Assembly: GCA_944393275.1 (NCBI GenBank)
Contig: CALXZQ010000006.1
Location: 1 to 22,226, forward strand
Source: an uncultured Clostridia bacterium
Lineage (GTDB): Bacteria; Bacillota; Clostridia; TANB77; CAG-508
Length of the DNA stretch: 22,226 bases
Reading direction: 5' to 3'
The notes under the pieces are model-generated. The model searched no databases, had not been told where the DNA came from, and saw only the letters and a list, made by a program, of their open reading frames with translations. Every line of letters starts with the position of its first letter. Within the stretch, counting starts at the first letter, position 1. The translations under genes were made by a program, and so were the position numbers. Of this stretch, positions 1-7,067 are shown in pieces.

Positions 1-231
1 ATCATTTACACTTTTATATATTTTCACATCACTTTTAGACACATTAAAGTTCCCTTTGAATGTGTCTACTTTTGTTTCTGGTAATACTCTCGTTATTTCT
101 TTCTCAGTTTCTGATACTTTATAGCAATCACTTGTTAGTTCATTTGCTCCATATGATAACATTATAGGAATTACACTATATACTAACATTGCTACAAACA
201 TTATTATTACTATCTTTTTAATTTTCCTCAT
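1..231 (-). CDS. N-terminal part of a dockerin-protein paralogue (cut by window edge)
   Basis: The first 77 codons of a gene that runs off the left edge; too long a product to judge here. The start is the ATG at 231-229, preceded by an AAGGAAG ribosome-binding site as in the gene at 3451-6780. The product begins with a basic, hydrophobic signal or anchor segment (about residues 4-27) and continues with a stretch including TRVLPETKVDTFKGNFNVSK, almost the same as residues 45-64 of the element's dockerin protein. The last 77 bp before the edge are identical in DNA sequence to 6556-6632. By analogy the missing part probably carries a dockerin and fibronectin-like repeats, but that is inference. 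It lies outside the inserted element, downstream of the carboxypeptidase 3' piece, so it is the resident copy of the pair. It has its own promoter (270-298). Confidence 0.8.
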   Translation of the reverse strand, partial: MRKIKKIVIIMFVAMLVYSVIPIMLSYGANELTSDCYKVSETEKEITRVLPETKVDTFKGNFNVSKSDVKIYKSVND

Positions 232-269
232 AAATATATTCTTCCTTAGATAAATATATATTTAAATTA

Positions 270-298
270 AAATTAACATTCATATTTTTCACTGTCAA
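270..298 (-). promoter_or_regulatory. sigma-A type promoter of the left-edge gene
   Basis: On the minus strand TTGACA (298-293) is followed after 17 bp by TAATTT (275-270), about 40 bp upstream of the ATG at 231. The -35 box lies the same 45 bp from an upstream CCGTAAG motif as in the paralogous promoter at 6816-6844, which supports both. Confidence 0.6.
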
Positions 299-457
299 TA
301 TACATTTCTATACATACTCTTTTATCTATTTTATATACTTACGGAGCTTTATTTTTATAGTTTTTCTCCTGTTTTTTACTTTTTCTTTACATTTTTATTT
401 CTTTTTATCAGACATTTTAATATTTTTATATTTCTGTTGTATTTCCGTAGGTTTTAA

Positions 458-502
458 TAAAAAAACTCAAGGTTACATACTAAAATAGTATTTTCCCTGA
501 GT
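458..502 (-). terminator. Rho-independent terminator of the carboxypeptidase gene
   Basis: The minus strand forms a hairpin with ACTCA...TGAGT outer arms and ATACTA...TAGTAT inner arms (465-502), followed by a run of seven T. It lies about 46 bp after the stop codon at 549. The hairpin resembles the one at 7011-7050 in position and in its AAAATAC inner arm. Confidence 0.75.
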
Positions 503-548
503 CATAAAACACCTTATTCGTTTTCTCACCTTTAATTGTATTTTTATA

Positions 549-1574
549 CTATAGTTCACACATAGTCTTCCAATTGTTAGTAATCAAGCTAATATAAAAG
601 TCTAATACATTCATTCTTTTTATATCTTCTTTATTTAATATATTTACCACAAGTTTTTCATCATTGTTTACAAATAACTTAATTTTACCAATTATGTAAT
701 TTTTTTGTACAGGAGCTTCCAAATAAACTTCATTTTCAATTTTAATTCTTATATCATTTTCTTCTGTATTTCTAATAGTTATAAATTCTTTATCATATTC
801 CTCCAATATAGTTTCAACATTTCTATTTATTCCTTTATTTAAAACAATACTATTTTTGCAATCCGCTTCCCATTGTTTATATTTATTATTTATCATATCC
901 TTTATTGGCACATTCTTAAAATTACTATATGCATATTCTATTAATTTTACACTATCAGATGTTCTAAACTTCTTTGTATCAGCTCCCAATACTACAGTAA
1001 TTATATTCATACTATCTCTTTTCACTGATGTTACTAAACATCTATTAGCTTCATTAGTAAATCCTGTTTTAACACCATTTACCCCATTTAAATTTCCTAA
1101 TAGCTCATTAGTATTTGATAAGGCCTTTGGAGTTCCGTTTATATTAACAATGTAGTTTTTAGTATTTACAATCTGGGCAAACTTATTGTTTTGTAAAGCA
1201 TAATCTGTAATTAGTGCTAATTCAAATGCAGTTGTATAATGTTCTTCTGAATCCAAGCCATGTGGGGTTATAAAATTTGTATCTTTTAAGTTTAAGTCCT
1301 TTGCCTTTTGATTCATCATTTTAACAAAGTTTTCTACACTACCTGCCGCATACTCTGCAAGAGCTACAGCTGTGTCATTTCCTGAAACTAATAATAGACC
1401 ATACATTAAATCATTTATTGATATTTTATCATTTGTTTTTAGACCCAATCTGGATCCTCCAGTTCCTGCGGCTTTTTTTGAAACTGTTACAATATCAGTT
1501 AATTTACAATTTTCTAATATTATAATGGCTGTCATTATCTTCCTAATGACAACAAAAAAGATATTAATAGTCAT
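549..1574 (-). CDS. D-alanyl-D-alanine carboxypeptidase, 3' piece of a gene split by the element
   Basis: Peptidase family S11 (DacA/DacF-type low-molecular-weight penicillin-binding protein), which trims the terminal D-Ala from peptidoglycan stem peptides. This 341-codon frame starts at an ATG inside the element. Residues 1-11 are element-encoded; native sequence begins with the Lys codon at 1541-1539 and continues IMTAIIILENCKLTD. The SGN motif (residues 64-66) and KTG motif (169-171) are present. A PBP5_C-like beta-rich tail follows from about residue 225. The nucleophile serine of SxxK is missing here because it lies in the 5' piece at 7851-8129, so this piece alone should be inactive. 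The split frame's start has only a weak ribosome-binding site, so it may not be translated as such. Excision at the AA core would restore a complete gene. A forespore role like DacF is possible but not shown. Confidence 0.9.
   Translation of the reverse strand: MTINIFFVVIRKIMTAIIILENCKLTDIVTVSKKAAGTGGSRLGLKTNDKISINDLMYGLLLVSGNDTAVALAEYAAGSVENFVKMMNQKAKDLNLKDTNFITPHGLDSEEHYTTAFELALITDYALQNNKFAQIVNTKNYIVNINGTPKALSNTNELLGNLNGVNGVKTGFTNEANRCLVTSVKRDSMNIITVVLGADTKKFRTSDSVKLIEYAYSNFKNVPIKDMINNKYKQWEADCKNSIVLNKGINRNVETILEEYDKEFITIRNTEENDIRIKIENEVYLEAPVQKNYIIGKIKLFVNNDEKLVVNILNKEDIKRMNVLDFYISLITNNWKTMCEL
1525..1567. other. element/chromosome junction (att site) on the gene 3' side
   Basis: On the minus strand, an element arm (1567-1542) meets the AA core (1541-1540) and then the gene half-site GATAATGACAGCCAT (1539-1525). 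The element arm is an imperfect inverted repeat of the arm at 7841-7866 (18 of 26 positions match). The gene half ends in AGCCAT, the inverted repeat of ATGGCT at the other junction. This symmetry around a dinucleotide is typical of large serine integrase sites. Confidence 0.8.
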
Positions 1575-1618
1575 AAAAGTTTTGCCATCTCTAGTAGCAG
1601 CTCATCTAAATTCTCTGT

Positions 1619-3208
1619 TTATAGATTATATTCTAATATTTCTTCGTTTCCTAATTTTAGGAAAAAGTGCAGTGTAACTTTTTTTCTATTATCATTTATT
1701 TTATTTACTACTATTTTTTCAATTAATATTTTGATATATTCTTCTATATTATTCTCAATTTTTAATTCATCCAATATATATTTCTTTAAATCCACTTTAT
1801 TTTTAGTCTTATTTTTACTATCCTTTATATTACTAATTTCTAGTTCATATCTATGTATTTCATTATTTACTTCTTTATTTTTTTCTGCAAATTCCATATT
1901 TTCTATACACTCATCTATTAATAGCTCCCAAATCTTTTCTTTCTTTTTTTTCAATTGTTCAAGTCCTTTTTCCTTGGCTTTAAGTTCTTTTACTATACAA
2001 TTATTTTCACTTAAATTATTATATCTTTCTAGTAAATCCAAACATATTTCATCTGTATTGTTTATATACTTTTTGATTAATTTTTTTGATATTTCATATA
2101 AATCTTCCTCTTTTAGGATAGGACTCTTACATGATTTTAAACCCTGCTTTATATACCTTTGACATGCCCAAACTTTTCTTTGTTTGGTAGATATTCTATG
2201 GTATGTGCAAATTTTTTCATGTTCTCCACAATATATTAAACTTGAGAATGCATATCTATTTTTGAAAATTTCCTTATCTTCTTGTTTATTTTTAAAACTA
2301 TCAGATCTGCTTTTTAGAATCTTATTACACATATTCCATATTTCTTCGGGTATAATCTGTGGAATCTTTTCTTTACATTCAAATGTTTTCCACTCTTCTT
2401 GTGGGATTCTTATCTGCTTTGAATTTTTGTAATCTAACCTAGCTACTGTATTTGTACAATAATATCCTTTATATTTGGGATTTCTTATCATTCTTGTCAA
2501 TGTAGATGTATTTAATTTTTCTCCTTTTCTATTTGTATAACCATTTTTGTACATAATTTCTGATATCTTCTTAAATCCGTATTTCCCTGTGGAGTAAATG
2601 CTAAATAGTTCTTTTACCATATTCGCTTCTTTTAGGTCTATTTCTAGTGTACATTTATTTTTATTAAACCCATATATATTATTATTTCCTAATACTTTTT
2701 TTTGTTCAATTGATCTTTTCATTCCAAATCGTACTCTTTCAGAAAGTTTTCTTAATTCATCCTGTGCAATACTTGCCATAATTGTCAGTCTAAGTTCAGC
2801 ATCTGTAAATAGTGTATTTATATTATCTGATTCAAATAGTATTCCTACACCACATTTCAATAATTCTCTAGCATATTTTATACTGTCTAGTGTATCCCTA
2901 GAAAAACGTGATATTTCTTTTGTTAATATTAAATCAAACATATCCGTCTTAGAATCTGTTATCATTTTTAGAAAATTATCTCTTTTTAAAGTGCTTGATG
3001 CACTTATTCCTTCATCAATATATCCATTAACAAAAGTCCATTTAGGGATGTTTTTTATAAACTTAGGATAATAATATTTTTGATTTTCTAATGAATTTAA
3101 TTGCACTTCCTTTTCGCTTGAAACTCTTGCATAATATGTAACTCTTAAAGGCAAATCATATATAGTTTTGCCCTGAGTTAATTGTTCTCTAATTTTATAT
3201 ATATCCAT
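1619..3208 (-). CDS. large serine recombinase (integrase) of the element
   Basis: 529 residues. It catalyses site-specific integration and, with a directionality factor, excision through a serine-DNA covalent intermediate. The resolvase-type catalytic domain spans about residues 22-165, with YYARVSS (nucleophile Ser30), DEGISASS (65-72) and ISRFSRD (99-105, catalytic arginines). A Recombinase domain follows (about 175-300). A zinc-ribbon-like segment has cysteines at 327, 349 and 360, and a His or Cys near 330-334 may replace the usual fourth ligand. A long Lys/Glu-rich coiled coil covers about 400-465. The start at 3208 has GGAGG 10 bp upstream. A terminator-like hairpin (3237-3258) sits just before the gene, so expression may be uncoupled from the genes upstream. 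After the stop the same frame stays open for 15 more codons (see findings). Its adjacency to the attachment arm makes it the enzyme that made this insertion. Confidence 0.95.
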   Translation of the reverse strand: MDIYKIREQLTQGKTIYDLPLRVTYYARVSSEKEVQLNSLENQKYYYPKFIKNIPKWTFVNGYIDEGISASSTLKRDNFLKMITDSKTDMFDLILTKEISRFSRDTLDSIKYARELLKCGVGILFESDNINTLFTDAELRLTIMASIAQDELRKLSERVRFGMKRSIEQKKVLGNNNIYGFNKNKCTLEIDLKEANMVKELFSIYSTGKYGFKKISEIMYKNGYTNRKGEKLNTSTLTRMIRNPKYKGYYCTNTVARLDYKNSKQIRIPQEEWKTFECKEKIPQIIPEEIWNMCNKILKSRSDSFKNKQEDKEIFKNRYAFSSLIYCGEHEKICTYHRISTKQRKVWACQRYIKQGLKSCKSPILKEEDLYEISKKLIKKYINNTDEICLDLLERYNNLSENNCIVKELKAKEKGLEQLKKKKEKIWELLIDECIENMEFAEKNKEVNNEIHRYELEISNIKDSKNKTKNKVDLKKYILDELKIENNIEEYIKILIEKIVVNKINDNRKKVTLHFFLKLGNEEILEYNL

Positions 3209-3230
3209 ATCTAAAATTCCTCCATATATA

Positions 3231-3258
3231 TTAAAAGACTACTGCAAATACAGTAGTC
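3231..3258 (-). terminator. terminator or attenuator hairpin before the recombinase gene
   Basis: A perfect 8-bp stem, GACTACTG/CAGTAGTC (3237-3244 with 3251-3258), has a 6-nt loop and is followed on the minus strand by TTTTAATAT. It lies between the stop of the small SHOCT-like gene (3263) and the recombinase start (3208). Confidence 0.65.
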
Positions 3259-3262
3259 CTTA

Positions 3263-3418
3263 TCAATTATATTTTCCTAAATCTTTTAATATGTCTTGTT
3301 TTGTTTTTAAATAATCCTCTTTTGAAATAATATTTTTATTATATAATGCCTTATTAATTACTAGCTCAATCTGTAAATTACATTGTTTCTTTGAATATGA
3401 TTTTTCTACTTTATCCAT
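3263..3418 (-). CDS. small SHOCT-like protein, candidate recombination accessory factor
   Basis: A 51-residue open frame starting at ATG 3418 with AGGAG 5 bp upstream and ending in TGA. The product starts MDKVEKSYSK. Its C-terminal half (INKALYNKNIISKEDYLKTK, then QDILKDL) matches the short-helical SHOCT pattern: a leucine helix, a turn with N-x-I-I, then an acidic-aromatic helix rich in lysine. It sits directly upstream of the serine recombinase inside the element. Recombination directionality factors of serine integrases are often small unrelated proteins encoded near the integrase, so that role is possible, but it is inference from position and size. It could equally be a regulator. Confidence 0.75.
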   Translation of the reverse strand: MDKVEKSYSKKQCNLQIELVINKALYNKNIISKEDYLKTKQDILKDLGKYN

Positions 3419-3438
3419 ATCGTCTCCTATAAATTTTT

Positions 3439-3447
3439 AGTATATCA
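3439..3447 (-). promoter_or_regulatory. possible extended -10 promoter for the small gene
   Basis: The minus strand reads TGATATACT about 20 bp upstream of the ATG at 3418, an extended -10 (TGnTATACT). No good -35 box is seen, as usual for this class. No terminator is seen after the dockerin gene (stop at 3451), so read-through from it is also possible. Confidence 0.3.
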
Positions 3448-3450
3448 TAT

Positions 3451-6400
3451 TCAAATATTTACATTATATTCCTTATATTCATTTTCTGATAGCTTCCAAG
3501 GATTTTCTTCTGAACCATTCCCTCCTATTACTTTTAATGTAGATATATAATTATTATAGTTATTCATAAATCTATTCCATTCAGTTTCTTCTTTTTCTAT
3601 GCCAAATTTTTCTTCCAAACCTAATGTATATTCTTCTGTAAGATATGTACTCATCATTGGCACATTAGCACTATCTATTTGTATATTGTTTTCTTCCAAT
3701 AGGACTTTCCATTTTGTAATATTTCCTTCATTATATTGTACATAATCTTCAAGATTTATATCTTGTACAGTTGCTACATTTACTGTTATTGGATCTGATA
3801 TTGTTTCTATTTTGTTTCCAGCTACATCCACAGTTAATACATGTAAATAGTATATTCCTGGTGCGTTAGCAATTAAATCTATAGTTTCTTCTGTATTTAC
3901 AAATCCACCACCTATATATGCTCCCGGGTTTGTAGTTCCCATTGGCGTAGGTCTCGTATTATATGCCCATCTGCAATTTCTTATTTCTATTCCTGATTCA
4001 TCATCTTCTTGTTTTATTGTTGCTGCAACAGGCATTCTTATTTCAGACTGTGTTGTTTCTAAGGTTATACTAGCTGTTGGCATATCTGTATCTAATATTG
4101 TAAAGCTTATAATTGTTCCTGCATTTATTCCGTCCCAAAGTCTAGCATATATTACATTATTATGTTTTAAACCTGTTACAGTGCTACCTTCTATCCAGCT
4201 TCCACTTGTTCCATTTATTTGGTATTGAATCCTCAAGTCAGTAGTTGTTGATAATGTTACTGTGGCTACACCGTTATTCCACATAGTATTACCTTTTGTT
4301 ATACCACTAGGATTTGAGTCTGTTCCCCAAATTTTCTCTGTTTTTGCAATTGTTGTTCCTTCTCCGATATTACCTGCAGCATCTTCTACAGATACTTTTA
4401 TATTATATGTAGTTTCTTGTGCTAACATCTCATAAGTATATTCACTTCCGGATCCTCTGTAAATTTCTGTGTATGTTGACTCTGTATTCTTTTTTATATA
4501 ATATACATATTTTGGATTATTTGGTATTCCACTCTCTTCATCACTACTTATTAGACTTACAGCTATACTATTTGTTGTTACTTTTCCACTATCTACTGTT
4601 ATTATTGGTTTTATTGTATCTTGTATTATAAAATAGCCTAATCCCCCTGCATTTGTGCCATCCCATAATCGTGCATATACTTTATCTGCATGATGTAATC
4701 CACTTACTTCTGTTCCATCTGTCCATTTACCTGTTGTTGTATTTACTTGATACTGGATTGTAAGCCCTGTTTGCGTTGATAAACTTATACTTGCTTCTTT
4801 ATTTTCCCATGTTGGACCTGTTACTTTTATTAATCCATTCCCTGTACTTAAATCTTCACCTTCTCCTGAGATATCTCCTCCCATTTTATTAGTCACAATA
4901 GTTATTAGTCCTTCTCCTTCATTTTCTGCAATATCTTTTACTGTTACTTTAATATCATATTCTGTTTCTTGCTCTAATCCTGTAAATGTATATTGTGTTT
5001 CTGTTCCTGTAAATATTTCCTGATATGTACTATCAATATTTTTCTTTATATAATATGTGTAACTTGGAGTACTTGCTAATCCTGTTTCATTATCTTCACT
5101 TCTAACAGTTACTTCTATACTATTTGTAGTTATATTTCCTGCATTTACTGTTACTTTTGGGCTTATTTTATCTTCAATTTTTAGGCTTGCTGCTTCTCCT
5201 GCATTTGTACCATCCCATAAACGTGCATATATTGTATCTCCATGGACTAATTCTGTTATTTCTGTTCCTTCAATCCATTCTCCATTTGTTCCATTTACTT
5301 GATATTGGATTGTAAATTCTGTTTGTGTTGATAGCGTTACTTTCGCTTTTCTATTTTCCCATATTGGACCATTTACTATTATTGCTCCTACTTGAGAATC
5401 TGAACCTCCTGCTTCTGGTACTATTTTAGTTGTTACTATTACTACTGCTTCTCCTTCATTTCCCGTATTATCTCTTGTTGTTACTTTTATTTCATATTCT
5501 GTTCCTTGTTTTAATTTTGTAAATATAAAATAAGTTTCTGTTCCATCATGTATTGGAATATAATTTGTCTCTCCTTTTTCTCGTATGTAAATATAATATA
5601 CTGGATTATTTGGCATTCCACTTTCACTATCACTACTTGATACTGTTATTTCTATGCTATTTGTTGTTACCTCTCCTACAGTTATTGTTATTTCTGGTGC
5701 TGTACTATCAGCTCCTTCTGTTGTCACTATCTCTTTTGTTGTACTTCCTGTGTTTCCTGCGTTACTTTCTACTTCTACTTTTACTATATATCTTGTATTT
5801 TCTTCTAATCCTTCAAATTTTATTTCTCCACTTGTACTTTCTTTTTCTTCTAAATATTCTATTTGCCCTGTACTATTTTCTTTCCCTATACTGTATTTAT
5901 ATCTACTTATTCCTGATATCGCTCCTGTTTCTATTTCTACTTCTATTGTTTCTGCTGTTACCTTCTCTTTTATTTCTATTCTTCCTACATCTTTTTCTAT
6001 CTTTATTTCTTTTGATTCTCCTTCTATCTTTCCTCCTGCTACTCCGTATATATATCCTTTTACTGTATACTCCCCTTCTTCTATTATTATTATTTCTCCA
6101 CTTGCTGGAACTTCTTCTTCACTTCCATTATTTATTTTATATGTTATTTTTTCTATCTGTGCCGTCTCTCCTTCTGCTTTCTCTATTTTTACTGTCACAT
6201 CTCCTACATAGTATCCATTATTTCCTTCTTCTCCTTCTACTTCTATTCTTGGTGCTTTTGGATCTTTCGCTTCTTCTACTTCTAGTTCTCCATATACTAT
6301 GTACCTTATCATTAATGTTATATCTATGTGGTCTATCTTTCCATCTCCATTTATATCACTACTTTTTTCTAATATATCTTGTATTGATAGTGTATCTATT

Positions 6401-6780
6401 CCTACCACATTTTTTATTACTAGATTTAACTCTATATCTGTTATTTTACTATCTTTATCTAGATCACCTATTACTGATATTTTATATGCTTCCTCACTTC
6501 CTGCATATTTTAATATCATTCCTGTTCCTATTTCTCCTTGCGTTATCTCTGTTTCATCATTTACACTTTTATATATTTTCACATCACTTTTAGACACATT
6601 AAAGTTCCCTTTGAATGTGTCTACTTTTGTTTTTGGTAATACTCTTGTTATCTCTCCTTCTCCTACTTGGTAGTACTTACTTTCTAGCTTCTCTACTCCA
6701 TATACTACTAACATTGGTATTACTATATATATTAATATTGATATAAGTATTGCTATTACTATTTTTTTCACTGTACTCAT
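3451..6780 (-). CDS. large cell-surface protein: N-terminal anchor, dockerin, fibronectin-like repeats
   Basis: 1109 residues. Residues 4-28 form a hydrophobic signal or membrane anchor. Residues about 40-102 form a small module shared with the left-edge paralogue. A type I-like dockerin spans 104-165, with two calcium-loop/F-hand repeats: DLDKDSKITDIE (106-117) and DINGDGKIDHID (142-153). Fibronectin type III-like domains follow at about 270-353, 362-452, 541-631 and 724-815. Alternating with these are three copies of a roughly 73-residue module (466-538, 650-722, 824-897) built on W-x-N, LSTxT, IQYQVN and IYARLWDGTNAG. An Ig-like segment and a Glu/Asn-rich tail close the protein. No enzyme domain is recognised, so a binding, adhesive or scaffold role is most likely. 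The dockerin should bind a cohesin, and one is encoded next door (7068-7751). Start ATG 6780, ribosome-binding site AAGGAAG. Confidence 0.9.
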   Translation of the reverse strand: MSTVKKIVIAILISILIYIVIPMLVVYGVEKLESKYYQVGEGEITRVLPKTKVDTFKGNFNVSKSDVKIYKSVNDETEITQGEIGTGMILKYAGSEEAYKISVIGDLDKDSKITDIELNLVIKNVVGIDTLSIQDILEKSSDINGDGKIDHIDITLMIRYIVYGELEVEEAKDPKAPRIEVEGEEGNNGYYVGDVTVKIEKAEGETAQIEKITYKINNGSEEEVPASGEIIIIEEGEYTVKGYIYGVAGGKIEGESKEIKIEKDVGRIEIKEKVTAETIEVEIETGAISGISRYKYSIGKENSTGQIEYLEEKESTSGEIKFEGLEENTRYIVKVEVESNAGNTGSTTKEIVTTEGADSTAPEITITVGEVTTNSIEITVSSSDSESGMPNNPVYYIYIREKGETNYIPIHDGTETYFIFTKLKQGTEYEIKVTTRDNTGNEGEAVVIVTTKIVPEAGGSDSQVGAIIVNGPIWENRKAKVTLSTQTEFTIQYQVNGTNGEWIEGTEITELVHGDTIYARLWDGTNAGEAASLKIEDKISPKVTVNAGNITTNSIEVTVRSEDNETGLASTPSYTYYIKKNIDSTYQEIFTGTETQYTFTGLEQETEYDIKVTVKDIAENEGEGLITIVTNKMGGDISGEGEDLSTGNGLIKVTGPTWENKEASISLSTQTGLTIQYQVNTTTGKWTDGTEVSGLHHADKVYARLWDGTNAGGLGYFIIQDTIKPIITVDSGKVTTNSIAVSLISSDEESGIPNNPKYVYYIKKNTESTYTEIYRGSGSEYTYEMLAQETTYNIKVSVEDAAGNIGEGTTIAKTEKIWGTDSNPSGITKGNTMWNNGVATVTLSTTTDLRIQYQINGTSGSWIEGSTVTGLKHNNVIYARLWDGINAGTIISFTILDTDMPTASITLETTQSEIRMPVAATIKQEDDESGIEIRNCRWAYNTRPTPMGTTNPGAYIGGGFVNTEETIDLIANAPGIYYLHVLTVDVAGNKIETISDPITVNVATVQDINLEDYVQYNEGNITKWKVLLEENNIQIDSANVPMMSTYLTEEYTLGLEEKFGIEKEETEWNRFMNNYNNYISTLKVIGGNGSEENPWKLSENEYKEYNVNI
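6556..6632. repeat. 77-bp perfect direct repeat with positions 1-77
   Basis: Positions 6556-6632 are identical to 1-77 and lie in the matching coding position of the two dockerin-protein paralogues. The first difference is at 78 (c) versus 6633 (t). The repeat begins at the window edge, so it may extend further left. Confidence 0.95.
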
Positions 6781-6815
6781 ATATTTTTCTTCCTTAATAT
6801 ATATAATATAAATTT

Positions 6816-6844
6816 AGATTAACACTATGGCTTTATAGTGTCAA
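6816..6844 (-). promoter_or_regulatory. promoter of the dockerin gene with a palindromic operator in its spacer
   Basis: On the minus strand TTGACA (6844-6839) is followed after 17 bp by TAATCT (6821-6816). The spacer holds the perfect 7-bp inverted repeat ACACTAT/ATAGTGT (6822-6841, 6-nt centre), partly overlapping the -35 box. A repressor bound there would block the polymerase. The palindrome is absent from the paralogous promoter at 270-298. Confidence 0.65.
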
Positions 6845-7001
6845 TGGAGGTATTATCTAGCTTTTTCCGTACTTTTTTACACGCTTACGGCTATTTATTT
6901 TATTAGTTTCTTTCTGGTCTTTTACTTTTTTTTTACATTTTTATTTCCTAATGTATATACTCTATATATTTTGTTTTTTTCTTTAACTTTCCGTAGGATT
7001 T

Positions 7002-7050
7002 AATATAAAAACACGGGGTAAAATACTAAATCGTATTTTAAACTCCGTGT
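7002..7050 (-). terminator. Rho-independent terminator of the cohesin gene
   Basis: The minus strand forms a long hairpin (7011-7050) with outer arms ACACGG/CCGTGT and inner arms AAAATAC/GTATTTT, followed by TTTTTATATT. It begins 18 bp after the gene's last base at 7068. Confidence 0.85.
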
Positions 7051-7067
7051 TTGTCTTTCATTATATT

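Larger units (their letters stand above)
232..548 (-). promoter_or_regulatory. upstream control region shared with the element's dockerin gene
   Basis: This 317-bp gene-free stretch holds the promoter (270-298), a CCGTAAG motif (344-338), a CCTACGG motif (451-445) and the carboxypeptidase terminator (465-502). The order and distances match 6781-7050: 107 bp between the two motifs, 45 bp from motif to -35 box, and 20 bp from motif to hairpin. A central block containing AAATAAAAATGTAAA is also shared. The rest is AT-rich and diverged. I see no RNA gene in it. The motif pair may bind a regulator or form part of a long-range RNA structure; neither is shown. Confidence 0.5.
6781..7067 (-). promoter_or_regulatory. 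upstream control region of the dockerin gene
   Basis: This 287-bp region contains the promoter and operator, CCGTAAG (6890-6884), CCTACGG (6997-6991) and the cohesin-gene terminator (7011-7050). It aligns without gaps to 232-502 from the hairpin to the -35 box. Only motif islands are conserved: TCCTACGGAAA/ACCTACGGAAA, GGAAATAAAAATGTAAA-like, and CCGTAAG. A further GTACGG lies at 6872-6867. Confidence 0.5.

Noticed and set aside
445..451. CCTACGG region as part of a known c-di-GMP or other metabolite riboswitch
   Set aside because: No recognised conserved core is seen. The motifs lie after a terminator and upstream of the promoter, so they are probably DNA sites.
549..1574. A complete stand-alone carboxypeptidase gene
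   Set aside because: The SxxK serine and the N-terminal signal peptide are missing, and the first 11 codons are element DNA. The matching 5' piece is at 7851-8129.
3219..3450. CRISPR array or riboswitch in the short gaps around the recombinase
   Set aside because: There is no spaced repeat series. The single hairpin is explained as a terminator.
5553..6593. 346-residue open frame on the plus strand, very leucine-rich
   Set aside because: It is the reverse shadow of the Glu/Thr-rich coding sequence of the dockerin protein. The composition is unnatural and there is no ribosome-binding site.
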